From positions 62,001-126,000 of the forward strand of contig NZ_JAPAAF010000010.1 of assembly GCF_025907915.1 (NCBI RefSeq): a DNA stretch of 64,000 nucleotides, written 5' to 3'. A model generated the notes under the pieces. The model was given only the letters and a program-made list of their open reading frames with translations, made no database searches and had not been told where the DNA came from. This stretch comes from Gaoshiqia sediminis (GTDB taxonomy: Bacteria > Bacteroidota > Bacteroidia > Bacteroidales > Prolixibacteraceae). Of this stretch, positions 43,626 through 52,876 are shown piece after piece; the stretch's first letter is position 1, and each line of letters begins with the position of its first letter. Position numbers and translations under genes: made by a program.

Positions 43626-45659
43626 ATGAGTAACAAGTTGATTGAAAAGGCAGCAGACAATGTACGAATCCTGTCGGCTGCAATGGTTGAGAAAGCAAAA
43701 TCGGGCCATCCTGGTGGTGCCATGGGCGGAGCTGATTTTGTAAGTGTTTTATATTCGGAATTCCTGAACTACGATCCGAGCGACATGACCTGGATGAATC
43801 GCGACCGGTTTTTCCTGGATCCCGGACACATGTCGCCAATGTTGTACTCCATCCTGGCCATGACCGGCAATTACAACATGGACGACCTGAAGAATTTCCG
43901 CCAATGGGAAAGCGTAACCCCGGGTCACCCCGAAGTGGATGCCTCCCGCGGTGTTGAAAACACATCCGGACCGCTTGGACAAGGTCATACGATGGCTGTA
44001 GGTGCTGCCATTGCCGAACGTTTCCTGACCCAGCGTTTTGGAGAATGGATGTCGCATAAAATTTACACCTTCATCTCGGATGGCGGTGTACAGGAAGAAA
44101 TTTCGCAGGGAGCGGGCCGCATTGCCGGATACCTTGGACTGAGCAACCTGATCATGTTCTACGACTCGAACGACATTCAGCTCTCAACCGAAACCAATGA
44201 GGTAACCGCCGAAGATACGGCCAAAAAATACGAAGCCTGGGGCTGGAATGTGATCACCATAGAGGGCAACAATGTGGAGCAGATCCGCTCGGCCCTGAAA
44301 GCTGGCAACGCCGAAACCGAAAAGCCAACCCTGATCATCGGTAAAACGATCATGGGAAAAGGCGCGGTTACAGCTACCGGCGAAAACTACGAACGCAAAT
44401 GCGCAACCCACGGTATGCCACTTGGTGAAGCCGGTGCATCCCTGGAGAAATCCATACAGAACCTGGGCGGAGATCCTGAAAACCCATTCGTCATTTTCGA
44501 CGATGTGCAGGAACTGTTCAACAAACGCAAAGAAGAGTTGGTGAAAGCCGCTGCCACCAAAAAAGCAGCCCAGGCCGAATGGGCTAAAGCCAATCCGGAG
44601 TTGGCAGCCAAACTGGATACTTTCTTCTCGAAAGAAGCTCCGGCATTCGACTTCGACAAAATTGAACAAAAAGCAGGCTCAGCTACCCGCGCAGCCTCAT
44701 CAACTGTATTGGCAGCCTTTGCCGGTAATGTTGAAAACATGATCGTTGCTTCGGCCGACTTGTCGAACTCCGACAAAACCGATGGCTTCCTGAAAAAAAC
44801 CAAAGCCTTCACCAAAGGTGACTTCAGTGGCGCTTTCCTTCAAGCCGGTGTTTGCGAGCTTACCATGGCTTGTTTGATGAATGGTATGGCCCTGCACGGC
44901 GGCGTTATCCCGGTTTGCGGTACCTTCTTCGTGTTCTCCGACTATATGAAACCTGCCGTACGTTTGGCTGCCCTGATGCAACTTCCGGTAAAATACGTGT
45001 GGACACACGATGCTTTCCGGGTAGGCGAAGACGGCCCGACCCACCAGCCGGTTGAGCAGGAAGCCCAAATCCGCCTGATGGAAAAACTGAAAAACCACCA
45101 TGGCCAAAACTCCATGCTGGTACTGCGTCCTGCCGATGCCGACGAAACAACCGTGGCCTGGAAACTGGCCCTCGAAAATACATCGGCTCCAAGCGCCCTG
45201 ATTTTGTCGCGTCAGAACATCAAAAACCTGCCGTCAAAAGCCAGCCGCTACGAGGAAGCTTTGCAAGCTGAAAAAGGAGCTTATATTGTTACCGACTGCG
45301 AAGGCACTCCGGATGTGATCCTGCTGGCCAGCGGCTCGGAAGTGAGCACCCTGGTGGCCGGGGCCGAAATACTGGAAAAAGAAGGCGTAAAATGCCGCAT
45401 CGTTTCGGTTCCTTCGGAAGGACTGTTCCGCAGCCAAAGCAAAGCATACCAGGAATCGGTACTTCCTGCCGGTGTAAAAAAATTCGGTATGACAGCCGGA
45501 TTGCCTGTCACGCTGGAAGGGTTGGTAGGCGCCGACGGTACCGTGTTTGGTATGGAATCATTCGGGTTCTCTGCTCCTTACACCGTTTTGGACGAGAAAC
45601 TGGGTTTCACCGGTCAAAACGTGTACAACCAGGTGAAAGAACTATTGGTATTAGCATAA
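43626..45659 (+). CDS. tkt: transketolase
   Basis: Transketolase moves two-carbon units between sugar phosphates with thiamine diphosphate. The 677 residues show KAKSGHPGGAMGGADF at the start, DPGHMSPMLYS, GHPEVDASRGVENTSGPLGQG, the cofactor region ISDGGVQEEISQGAGRIAGY, and in the second half HDAFRVGEDGPTHQPVEQ and a C-terminal domain from about 540. The cofactor motif has Ser-Asp-Gly-Gly where E. coli has GDGC, which I take as a Bacteroidota variant. It would process the pentose phosphates produced by Gnd. A terminator follows. Confidence 0.96.
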   Translation: MSNKLIEKAADNVRILSAAMVEKAKSGHPGGAMGGADFVSVLYSEFLNYDPSDMTWMNRDRFFLDPGHMSPMLYSILAMTGNYNMDDLKNFRQWESVTPGHPEVDASRGVENTSGPLGQGHTMAVGAAIAERFLTQRFGEWMSHKIYTFISDGGVQEEISQGAGRIAGYLGLSNLIMFYDSNDIQLSTETNEVTAEDTAKKYEAWGWNVITIEGNNVEQIRSALKAGNAETEKPTLIIGKTIMGKGAVTATGENYERKCATHGMPLGEAGASLEKSIQNLGGDPENPFVIFDDVQELFNKRKEELVKAAATKKAAQAEWAKANPELAAKLDTFFSKEAPAFDFDKIEQKAGSATRAASSTVLAAFAGNVENMIVASADLSNSDKTDGFLKKTKAFTKGDFSGAFLQAGVCELTMACLMNGMALHGGVIPVCGTFFVFSDYMKPAVRLAALMQLPVKYVWTHDAFRVGEDGPTHQPVEQEAQIRLMEKLKNHHGQNSMLVLRPADADETTVAWKLALENTSAPSALILSRQNIKNLPSKASRYEEALQAEKGAYIVTDCEGTPDVILLASGSEVSTLVAGAEILEKEGVKCRIVSVPSEGLFRSQSKAYQESVLPAGVKKFGMTAGLPVTLEGLVGADGTVFGMESFGFSAPYTVLDEKLGFTGQNVYNQVKELLVLA

Positions 45660-45680
45660 TTCGCAATTGCTACCTACATA

Positions 45681-45706
45681 AAAAGGCCGGAAATTCCGGC
45701 CTTTTC
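45681..45706 (+). terminator. tkt terminator
   Basis: AAAAGGCCGGAA pairs with TTCCGGCCTTTT; the symmetric hairpin can serve both tkt and the convergent SGNH hydrolase gene. Confidence 0.85.
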
Positions 45707-45724
45707 TATTTCTTGTTCACAGAG

Positions 45725-46492
45725 TTACCCGTTTACCACTTTCAGCCAGGCCTGGGCCATCAGCTGGGCGCCGGCCATCGACGGGTGAACGCCATCCGGG
45801 CACCAGTAGGCAGCAGGGGCATGCTTCAGCGCTTCTTTGAAGATAGCGTGATACGGCACAAACAAGGTGTTGAACTCCTCCGACAACTTTTTGGCTACCT
45901 GCCGGTAAGGTGCAAACTCTTCCTGCCATCCGTCGCCGATAGCCTTCCCGCCATCCACCGAAAACGGCTCACAAATCACCAGCGTAACGCCGGGAAGTTC
46001 CTGTTGGGTGCGTTTCAATAAGGCCCTAAAGTCGCGTTCATATACCGCTACCGTTCCGTCGTAATGGCCGTTACGCTTATGCCAGTAATCATTCACACCG
46101 ATTAAAATGCTCAGCACATTGGTTTTCAGGTCGATACAATCCGTTTGCCAGCGTTCATCCAACTGGAAAACTTTATGGCCGCTAATACCCCTGTTGTAAA
46201 TGGTAAGCTGCTTTTCGGGGTACTGCTCCAGCAACGAAGCTGCTGTCATCAGCGCATATCCGTTGCCGAATGAGCCGGCATCGTTGGGTTTTTGCGCTTC
46301 TTTGTTCCGCCCGGCATCGGTGATGGAGTCGCCTTGAAATAAAACCACTCCGCCCGGGGTGAAAATTTGCGATGTTTTATTCTTTTTACTCTTTTCGGCC
46401 GGCAAGGTGGCCGACAAAATCATGGGCACACTGGCAACCCCGGCCACCTGCACGGCCGAGCGCCTGAGAAAATTTCGTCTTGAAAGGTTCAT
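45725..46492 (-). CDS. SGNH/GDSL hydrolase with Tat-type signal
   Basis: This 255-residue esterase-type hydrolase starts with a twin-arginine-like signal (MNLSRRNFLRRSAVQVAGVA). Block I FQGDSITDAGRN holds the catalytic Ser, block III is IGVNDYWH, and the C-terminal DGVHPSMAGAQLMA holds the Asp-His pair. Such enzymes often remove acetyl groups from plant polysaccharides, which would fit pectin use next to uxaB-uxaA, but the substrate is not shown. Its ATG overlaps the stop codon of the upstream AAA gene by four bases. Confidence 0.9.
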   Translation of the reverse strand: MNLSRRNFLRRSAVQVAGVASVPMILSATLPAEKSKKNKTSQIFTPGGVVLFQGDSITDAGRNKEAQKPNDAGSFGNGYALMTAASLLEQYPEKQLTIYNRGISGHKVFQLDERWQTDCIDLKTNVLSILIGVNDYWHKRNGHYDGTVAVYERDFRALLKRTQQELPGVTLVICEPFSVDGGKAIGDGWQEEFAPYRQVAKKLSEEFNTLFVPYHAIFKEALKHAPAAYWCPDGVHPSMAGAQLMAQAWLKVVNG

Positions 46493-47037
46493 TTGTTTTG
46501 TAGTTTTAATTGATCTATAATAAATCGGGCGCGGCTTGCCGTATCCGTCAGCGGAAGCTCCGTCAATTGGTAACCGAGTTCCAGATACGTATCACAAATA
46601 TACTGATGCAGCAAGCAAGCTTCTTCAAAATTTTCGTTCCGGGTTTGGTCTGTCGTGTAAATTTCGCGCCAAGGCGGCGCCACAAAAACAGTTTCAGCAT
46701 AACGGTACAAGCGGGCGCTTTTCCAAAGCAAGGCCGAAGGCTCGAAGCCCCGAAAACGGGCAAAAGCCAACTGGTCGGGAATGGCACGGTCGCAAAAGGC
46801 TAGTTCATGCTCGCCTACCGACTGGTAAAACCCAATCCGCCGGTTTAAAATTTCGCTCTGAAAAGCTTTAATGTTTTTCCAGGGCAGCATATCCCCTCCC
46901 GATTGCAGCTGCTGCTGAATCAGTTCGCGGGCAAATTCGCTGCCTGTCCGATAGCCCAGGTTCGCAAGCTCCCGAATCGTTTGGGTTTTGCCAAAGCCTG
47001 GCCCACCTGAAATTACAGAGATGTTTTGTTTCAACAT
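46489..47037 (-). CDS. NadR/Ttd14-type AAA ATPase
   Basis: This 182-residue protein has a Walker A motif at the N-terminus (ISGGPGFGKTQTI) and CDRAIPDQLAFARFRG in the middle, ending with a conserved-looking LPLTDTASRARFIIDQL. It resembles the small AAA_28 ATPase/kinase-like proteins related to the NadR kinase domain. I start at the ATG at 47037 because it puts the Walker motif at the expected position; a longer frame to 47229 runs over the uxaB promoter and operator. The function is unknown. It is coupled to the SGNH hydrolase gene and diverges from uxaB. Confidence 0.8.
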   Translation of the reverse strand: MLKQNISVISGGPGFGKTQTIRELANLGYRTGSEFARELIQQQLQSGGDMLPWKNIKAFQSEILNRRIGFYQSVGEHELAFCDRAIPDQLAFARFRGFEPSALLWKSARLYRYAETVFVAPPWREIYTTDQTRNENFEEACLLHQYICDTYLELGYQLTELPLTDTASRARFIIDQLKLQNK

Positions 47038-47198
47038 TTTACAATAAGAAACACCTAATTTAATGAATTCAGACTTCTGCCAAAAACCCAATTTAAAATT
47101 AATATTAAAATTTTCGGAAGCCCCTACACAACACATTGAACTATTGCCGTTTGCATTTTTTAACAGATTAACAAGAAACCGATCAAAAATATTTTTCA

Positions 47199-47206
47199 TA
47201 CATTTG
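47199..47206 (+). promoter_or_regulatory. uxaB -7 box
   Basis: TACATTTG fits TAnnTTTG. The operator at 47217-47230 begins 11 bases downstream, in the position of the transcription start. Confidence 0.65.
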
Positions 47207-47216
47207 CAGCGCTTAT

Positions 47217-47230
47217 CGTGTGCGAACACG
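47217..47230. promoter_or_regulatory. LacI operator 3 (uxaB)
   Basis: CGTGTGCGAACACG is identical to the site at 13444-13457 and the reverse complement of 13354-13367. It lies at the predicted transcription start of uxaB-uxaA, as expected for a repressor site. Confidence 0.85.
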
Positions 47231-47249
47231 ATTTTTTAAAATCAATTAC

Positions 47250-47263
47250 CGTGTACGAAAACG
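47250..47263. promoter_or_regulatory. weaker LacI operator copy in uxaB leader
   Basis: CGTGTACGAAAACG matches the operator at 12 of 14 positions. Its centre is 33 bases from operator 3, about three helical turns, so two repressor dimers could bind on the same face of the DNA. Confidence 0.6.
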
Positions 47264-47293
47264 GAAAGAATAAATTATTAATAAACCAAGATC

Positions 47294-48802
47294 ATGAAAC
47301 TAGACAGAACAAACGTAAAGAGCGCTGCAAAATATCCGACAAAGGTGCTGCAGTTTGGAGAAGGTAACTTTTTAAGAGCATTCGTTGATTGGATGATCCA
47401 AAAGATGAATAACGAAATCGGCTTCAATGCCGGTGTTGATGTGGTACAACCGCTGCCAACCGGAATGGTTGACCTGCTGAACAAACAAGACGGTTTGTAC
47501 CATGTGTACCTGAAAGGGATCAAAAACGGTCAGCCTGTGAAGGAATACGAATTCATCCAGTGTATCAACCGGGGCATCAATCCGTACACCGAATTCGAAA
47601 CCTACAAAGAAACTATCCTGAATCCGGAATTACGTTTTGTAGTATCGAATACCACCGAGGCAGGGATTAGCTGGGACGAAAACGACACCCTCGACATGCA
47701 ACCGCAACAGTCGTTCCCCGGCAAAGTAACTGCTTTGCTTTACGAACGCTTCAAAGCCTTTAACGGCGCTGCCGACAAAGGGCTGATCTTTTTCACCTGC
47801 GAGCTGATCGATCGCAATGGCGATATGCTGAAAAAATACGTGCTGAAACATGCCGAAAGCTGGAACCTGGGCGCCGAATTCAAGCAATGGGTCGAAACCG
47901 CCTGCGCTTTCTGCAACACGCTGGTTGACCGCATTGTACCCGGATTTCCGAAAGACGATATCAAAGAAATTCAAGCCGAACTGGGCTACGAGGATAACCT
48001 GGTGGTTGTGGGCGAATATTTCCACCTGTGGGTGATTGAAGGCCCGGAATGGGTAGCCAAAGAGTTCCCCGCCGACAAAGCCGGCTTGGAAGTGAAATTT
48101 GTAAAAGACATGACCCGTTTCCGCGAACAAAAAGTAGCCGTTCTGAACGGATGCCACACCGGCAGCTACGCTGTTTCGTACCTGAGCGGCATTGAAACCG
48201 TACGCGAAGCATACGAACACCTCGAAGTAGGCGACTTTATGAAAGGCCTGGTGTACGACGAAGTACTCCCAGGACTGGACGGAACGGAAAAAGAACTGAA
48301 ACAGTTCGCCAACAAAATCCTGGAACGTTTCTCCAACCCGTACATCCGCCACCTGTGGCAAAGTATTGCCCTAAATGCCATGTCGAAATGGGAAACCCGT
48401 AACCTGCCTTCGTTGCTCAACTTTGTAAATAACTACAACATGCTGCCACAAAAACTGGTTTTCTCGCTGGCTGCCATGATCGCCTATTTCAAAGGTGAAA
48501 CCGAAGGGCAAAGTTACAACGTTCAAGATGACGAATGGATCCTCAATTTCTACCAAAAAGCCTGGGAAGAATGCGACGGACGGCCGATTTCGGTTTACCG
48601 CCTGGTAGAAAAAGTATTGGCGCTGGAAAAAGTTTGGAAACAGGATTTGAACCAAATCCCCAACCTGACCATCACCGTGAGCCACTACCTGTTCCTGATT
48701 CAGCAAGTGGGCATGAAACGCGCCATGAAAGCCGTTCTCAACGCCAAAAACCCCTTGATGAAAATGACCATTGAAGGTAAAGCAAAAGAAGCCGCTCAAT
48801 AG
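47294..48802 (+). CDS. uxaB: tagaturonate reductase
   Basis: UxaB reduces D-tagaturonate to D-altronate with NADH. The 502-residue protein is of the mannitol dehydrogenase family. It shows KVLQFGEGNFLRAFVDWMIQ at the N-terminus (cofactor domain), VVSNTTEAGISWDEND, FFTCELIDRNGDMLKKYVL, and the catalytic region VAVLNGCHTGSYAVSYLSG with conserved Asn and His. It is the first gene of the uxaB-uxaA pair, 32 bases before uxaA, under operators shared with the lacI locus 33 kb away. Confidence 0.93.
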   Translation: MKLDRTNVKSAAKYPTKVLQFGEGNFLRAFVDWMIQKMNNEIGFNAGVDVVQPLPTGMVDLLNKQDGLYHVYLKGIKNGQPVKEYEFIQCINRGINPYTEFETYKETILNPELRFVVSNTTEAGISWDENDTLDMQPQQSFPGKVTALLYERFKAFNGAADKGLIFFTCELIDRNGDMLKKYVLKHAESWNLGAEFKQWVETACAFCNTLVDRIVPGFPKDDIKEIQAELGYEDNLVVVGEYFHLWVIEGPEWVAKEFPADKAGLEVKFVKDMTRFREQKVAVLNGCHTGSYAVSYLSGIETVREAYEHLEVGDFMKGLVYDEVLPGLDGTEKELKQFANKILERFSNPYIRHLWQSIALNAMSKWETRNLPSLLNFVNNYNMLPQKLVFSLAAMIAYFKGETEGQSYNVQDDEWILNFYQKAWEECDGRPISVYRLVEKVLALEKVWKQDLNQIPNLTITVSHYLFLIQQVGMKRAMKAVLNAKNPLMKMTIEGKAKEAAQ

Positions 48803-48834
48803 CCGAACATATTCACGATTTATTACGCATATAA

Positions 48835-50322
48835 ATGGCAAACTTTATTAAAATAAACCCGGCCGACAATGTCATCATCGCCTTGACCGACTTCACGAAG
48901 GGCGAAACCATTGACCTTGGCAGCCAACAACTGACACTTGCAAACGACGTTCCGCGAGGGCATAAAATTGCCTTGGTAAACATGGGCGAAGGTGAAAATG
49001 TCATCAAGTATGGCGCACCAATTGGCCATGCCACACAAGGCATTGCGGCAGGTGAGCACGTGCATGTGCACAACACCAAAACCAATTTGTCGGGAACCAT
49101 TTGTTACGAATATACCCCCAAGTTGAACGAACTGCCCCATGCCGGCAAAAAGCTCACGTTCAAAGGATTTAAGCGGAGTAACGGCGAAGTGGGCATCCGC
49201 AACGAACTGTGGATTGTGCCCACAGTTGGCTGTGTAAACGGGCAGGCCGAGCAGATCATTTCCCGGTTCAAGGAAAATAATGATCCCACAGATATCGATA
49301 GCATCCACGTGTTTAAACACAGCTATGGCTGCTCTCAGCTGGGCGATGATCATACCAACACGCAAAAAGCGCTGGCCCAGCTCATCAACCACCCGAACGC
49401 CGGGGGTGTGCTGGTCCTTGGTTTGGGTTGCGAAAACAACCAGATCGATCATCTGAAAAAGTTCATTGGAGAATACGACCCCAAACGGGTTAAATTTTTA
49501 GTTGCTCAGGAAGTAGAAGATGAAGTAGAGGAAGGCCTGAAACTGTTTCAGGAGATTTATGGGCAAATGCGCCATGACCAGCGGGAGGAAGTCCCTCTCG
49601 CCAGCTTAAAAGTCGGGTTAAAATGTGGTGGTTCCGACGGTTTGTCCGGAATCACCGCCAACCCGTTGGTCGGCGAGTTCTCCGATTTTCTGGTGGCGCA
49701 GGGCGGAAGCACCATCCTGACAGAGGTGCCCGAAATGTTTGGCGCCGAGCACCTGCTGATGGAGCGTTGCGAAAGCACCGAAGTTTTCGGGAAGACCGTG
49801 CAAATGATCAATGGCTTCAAAGAATACTATTTGAGCCACAACCTGCCGGTTTACGAAAACCCGTCGCCCGGCAACAAAAGCGGTGGCATCACCACCCTCG
49901 AAGACAAATCGTTGGGCTGCACCCAAAAAGGTGGCGTTGCAACTGTAACCGACGTGCTGGCTTATGCCGAACCTATCAAAAAGAACGGCCTCAACTTGTT
50001 GAGCGCACCGGGCAACGATTTGGTAGCTGCGTCGGCGCTGGGTTTCAGCGGTTGCCAGATTGTGTTGTTTACAACAGGGCGCGGAACACCGTTTGGCAGT
50101 TTCGTTCCAACCATGAAAATTTCGACCAACACCGCCTTGTTTGAAAAGAAGTCCAACTGGATTGATTTTAACGCCGGTAGACTGGTTGAAGACCAAAGCA
50201 TGGAAGAAACACTGAATGACTTCATCGAAGAAATCATTGCCGTGGCCGAAGGTAAAAAACTGAAACACGAACTGAGCGGATTCAAAGAAATTGCTATCTT
50301 TAAAACCGGAATTACCTTATAA
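48835..50322 (+). CDS. uxaA: altronate dehydratase
   Basis: UxaA dehydrates D-altronate to KDG, the substrate of KdgK. The 495-residue protein has the N-terminal SAF domain (about 1-95, including VPRGHKIALVNMGEGENVIKYG) fused to the dehydratase domain. The latter shows GIRNELWIVPTVGCVNGQA, HSYGCSQLGDDH, LKCGGSDGLSGITANPLVG and GRGTPFGSFVPTMKISTN, with conserved Cys residues that may bind iron. It is the second gene of the operator-controlled pair and is followed by a terminator. Confidence 0.95.
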   Translation: MANFIKINPADNVIIALTDFTKGETIDLGSQQLTLANDVPRGHKIALVNMGEGENVIKYGAPIGHATQGIAAGEHVHVHNTKTNLSGTICYEYTPKLNELPHAGKKLTFKGFKRSNGEVGIRNELWIVPTVGCVNGQAEQIISRFKENNDPTDIDSIHVFKHSYGCSQLGDDHTNTQKALAQLINHPNAGGVLVLGLGCENNQIDHLKKFIGEYDPKRVKFLVAQEVEDEVEEGLKLFQEIYGQMRHDQREEVPLASLKVGLKCGGSDGLSGITANPLVGEFSDFLVAQGGSTILTEVPEMFGAEHLLMERCESTEVFGKTVQMINGFKEYYLSHNLPVYENPSPGNKSGGITTLEDKSLGCTQKGGVATVTDVLAYAEPIKKNGLNLLSAPGNDLVAASALGFSGCQIVLFTTGRGTPFGSFVPTMKISTNTALFEKKSNWIDFNAGRLVEDQSMEETLNDFIEEIIAVAEGKKLKHELSGFKEIAIFKTGITL

Positions 50323-50376
50323 TTAAGATATCCCCTCGGGTTAGGGGTGGTTAGTAGTAATTGAGTAGTAGTAGTA

Positions 50377-50409
50377 AAAAAGCCATCCGGCATTCGCTGG
50401 ATGGCTTTT
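50377..50409. terminator. bidirectional terminator between uxaA and flavodiiron gene
   Basis: AAAAGCCATCC and GGATGGCTTTT form a symmetric hairpin with an A run before and a T-rich end after it. Confidence 0.8.
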
Positions 50410-50432
50410 GTTTTATGAAGGATTGCCCATGT

Positions 50433-51620
50433 TTAGCCCAACAATTTATCGGCCATGGCGTTGGCCAGTTCAATGCACTGTTCATATTTGTCTTTTTTCA
50501 GCGCTCCTTTTTCCTCTACCGGATCATACACCAGTTCCCATTTCACCGCTTCGGCAAACTTCATCAGGTTTTTCACGCCGCCGCCATTCCACGAGAAGTT
50601 GCCGAACACACCCAGGTAGTGATCTTTGATACCCATGTGCTCAATCTTGGTCAACAAGGTTTCCACGTTGGGGAACATGGCGTTGTTGTAAGCACAGCTG
50701 CCTACAATAAAGGCCTTATACTTGAAAATGTCGTTGATGATATAAGATGCATGCGTCTTCGATGCGTCATAAACGCGAATGTCCTTAATGCCCCGTTCCG
50801 AAAGCTGGCGGGCAATCACTTCAGCCATTTTTTGCGTGTTCCCGTACATCGAACCGTAAACCACCACCACACCATTTTCGGTAGTGTAGGTGCTCCACTT
50901 ATTATAACGGCTCAACACCCAATCCAGGTTGGTGCGCCAGATAGGCCCATGTGTTGCCGCAATCATCCGAATATCCAGGGGTGCCAGCTTTTTGATGGCG
51001 CGCTGGGTGTGCGGACAGTACTTCCCGACAATGTTGGTGAAATAGCGCATGATTTCCTCTTCATAAAAGTCGAGGTTGATCTCATCGTCAAACACACCGC
51101 CATCCAAGGTGCCGAAACTGCCAAAAGCATCGCCCGCAAACAGGATTTTGTTGGTTTCTTCGTAGCTGATCATCGTTTCGGGCCAGTGAACCATCGGGAT
51201 CATCTGAAACTGAAGCTTGTTTTTTCCCAGCTCCAGCACATCGTTATCGTTCACTTCCAAAATGTTGACCGGCTTCATGTAAAAGCTTTCCACGAACCCA
51301 AAGGTTTTTTTATTGCCCACCAGAATGATGTCGGGATATTTGGCCACAATGGCCCGTAAAGCGCCGGAATGGTCGGGCTCCATGTGGTTGATCACCAGAT
51401 AATCAACCTTACGACCAGCCAGAATCGCATCGATATCCTCCAGGTAGTCGTCGATATATTGACGCTCAACGGTATCAATCAAGGCCACTTTTTCATCCAC
51501 AATCAGATAGGAGTTGTAGGAAACTCCGTGCGGAATCGGCCAGATGTTTTCAAACAAATGGGTACGGCGGTCGTTATAACCTAAGTAATAGATGTTTTCA
51601 GCAAGTTTTACCTGATGCAT
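50433..51620 (-). CDS. A-type flavodiiron protein
   Basis: This 395-residue protein (FprA/ROO family) reduces O2 to water or NO to N2O in anaerobes. It has the metallo-beta-lactamase-like diiron domain (about 1-250, with HMEPDHSG, the HxExDH iron ligands) and a C-terminal flavodoxin domain (about 255-395, with VVYGSMYGNTQKMAEVIA for FMN). Electrons usually come from a rubredoxin; the flavin reductase-rubredoxin fusion at 30135 is the likely donor. It is convergent with uxaA and upstream of nothing on its strand. Confidence 0.95.
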   Translation of the reverse strand: MHQVKLAENIYYLGYNDRRTHLFENIWPIPHGVSYNSYLIVDEKVALIDTVERQYIDDYLEDIDAILAGRKVDYLVINHMEPDHSGALRAIVAKYPDIILVGNKKTFGFVESFYMKPVNILEVNDNDVLELGKNKLQFQMIPMVHWPETMISYEETNKILFAGDAFGSFGTLDGGVFDDEINLDFYEEEIMRYFTNIVGKYCPHTQRAIKKLAPLDIRMIAATHGPIWRTNLDWVLSRYNKWSTYTTENGVVVVYGSMYGNTQKMAEVIARQLSERGIKDIRVYDASKTHASYIINDIFKYKAFIVGSCAYNNAMFPNVETLLTKIEHMGIKDHYLGVFGNFSWNGGGVKNLMKFAEAVKWELVYDPVEEKGALKKDKYEQCIELANAMADKLLG

Positions 51621-51753
51621 ATTTCTAGTTTTTTTTATGAATTTTCAGCACTCACGAAAATAGGTAATTTAGATTAAACCGATGTTGGCGGCTTGACTGA
51701 ATCGGCTAAAAATTAAGGTAAAACTTACACCTGACCGGATTCGCAGAAAAGAT

Positions 51754-51761
51754 TATTTTTG
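51754..51761 (+). promoter_or_regulatory. -7 box upstream of mltG
   Basis: TATTTTTG fits TAnnTTTG and lies 20 bases before the ATG at 51782. Confidence 0.5.
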
Positions 51762-51781
51762 CAGGACAAAATTTTCGAAAA

Positions 51782-52843
51782 ATGAACTTGAACACAAATA
51801 ACCGGATTATGCTTTTCCCCAAGCTCAACAAACTGCTGATTGTGGTTTTTGCCATTGCCTTCATCCTGGCCGGGCTGCGGGGCTATCAACTTTTCAACTA
51901 TGTGTTTGATGAAAATGTGAAAAACCCCGGAAGCATAACCATCCCCCACGATGCTAACTACGAACAGGTGCTCGATTCGATCCGGGCGATGGACATCCTG
52001 GAAAATGAAAAAGCATTCAGATGGGTGGCCAAAAAGAAAAACTACCCGGAAAGCATCAAGCCCGGGAAGTATGTTTTCGACAAAGGGATGAACACCAACT
52101 CGATGATCAACATGCTGAAAGCCGGTAACCAGAAACCAATTGCCATCACCTTCAACAACCTGCGTTTCATGGAAGAGCTGGCCGGAAAAGTGGCCAACTA
52201 CATTGAACCGGACTCGACCGAACTGATCGCTTATTTCCGGGATTCGATCGTGATCAGCCGGATGGGCTTCGACGCCTATTCGTTTCATGCCATGTTTATC
52301 CCCAACACCTACGAAATATACTGGACCACCAGCCCGGAGCAGTTCACCGAACGCATGAAAGCAGAATACGACCGCTTTTGGAACAACGACCGCAAGGCAA
52401 AGGCCGAAGCGCTTGGCCTCTCGCCCATCGAGGTGATTACCCTCGCGTCCATTGTGCAGGAAGAAACCATCAAGGCCGACGAAAAACCCATCGTTGCCGG
52501 ACTTTACATCAACCGCATCCGCAAAGGCATGTTGCTGCAGGCCGACCCGACCGTGAAATTCGCCCTGGGCGATTTTGGCATCAAGCGCATCCTGACCCGC
52601 CACCTCGAAATTGATTCGCCCTACAATACTTACAAATTTGCCGGACTTCCTCCCGGCCCCATCAATTTTCCGGAGATTTCGAGCATCGATGCCGTGTTGA
52701 ACCCCAACGACAACAACTATCTGTACATGTGCGCCCGCGAAGACTTTTCGGGCTACCATAACTTTGCCCGCACCCTGCGCGAACACAACGCCAACGCCCA
52801 ACGATACCGCCAGGCCCTCGACCAAAACCAGATCTGGCAGTAA
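51782..52843 (+). CDS. mltG: endolytic transglycosylase MltG
   Basis: MltG cuts nascent peptidoglycan strands and acts as a terminator of glycan synthesis at the inner membrane. The 353-residue protein has an N-terminal membrane helix (about 15-38), a LysM-like region, and the YceG domain with ASIVQEETIKADEKPIVAGL (catalytic Glu region), GMLLQADPTVKFALG and SPYNTYKFAGLPPGPI. The length is normal for the family. A second ATG at residue 11 would also leave the membrane anchor. Confidence 0.95.
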   Translation: MNLNTNNRIMLFPKLNKLLIVVFAIAFILAGLRGYQLFNYVFDENVKNPGSITIPHDANYEQVLDSIRAMDILENEKAFRWVAKKKNYPESIKPGKYVFDKGMNTNSMINMLKAGNQKPIAITFNNLRFMEELAGKVANYIEPDSTELIAYFRDSIVISRMGFDAYSFHAMFIPNTYEIYWTTSPEQFTERMKAEYDRFWNNDRKAKAEALGLSPIEVITLASIVQEETIKADEKPIVAGLYINRIRKGMLLQADPTVKFALGDFGIKRILTRHLEIDSPYNTYKFAGLPPGPINFPEISSIDAVLNPNDNNYLYMCAREDFSGYHNFARTLREHNANAQRYRQALDQNQIWQ

Positions 52844-52876
52844 TCGACGGATGCCAAACTGATATTTACCCGTTAA

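Noticed and set aside
46489-47229. Longer start for the AAA ATPase gene (ATG at 47229)
   Set aside because: It would run the protein across the uxaB promoter and operators and add 64 residues before the Walker motif that have no family counterpart.
47038-47293. Possible riboswitch in the uxaB leader
   Set aside because: The structure is explained by operator palindromes and a -7 box; no known riboswitch core was recognised.
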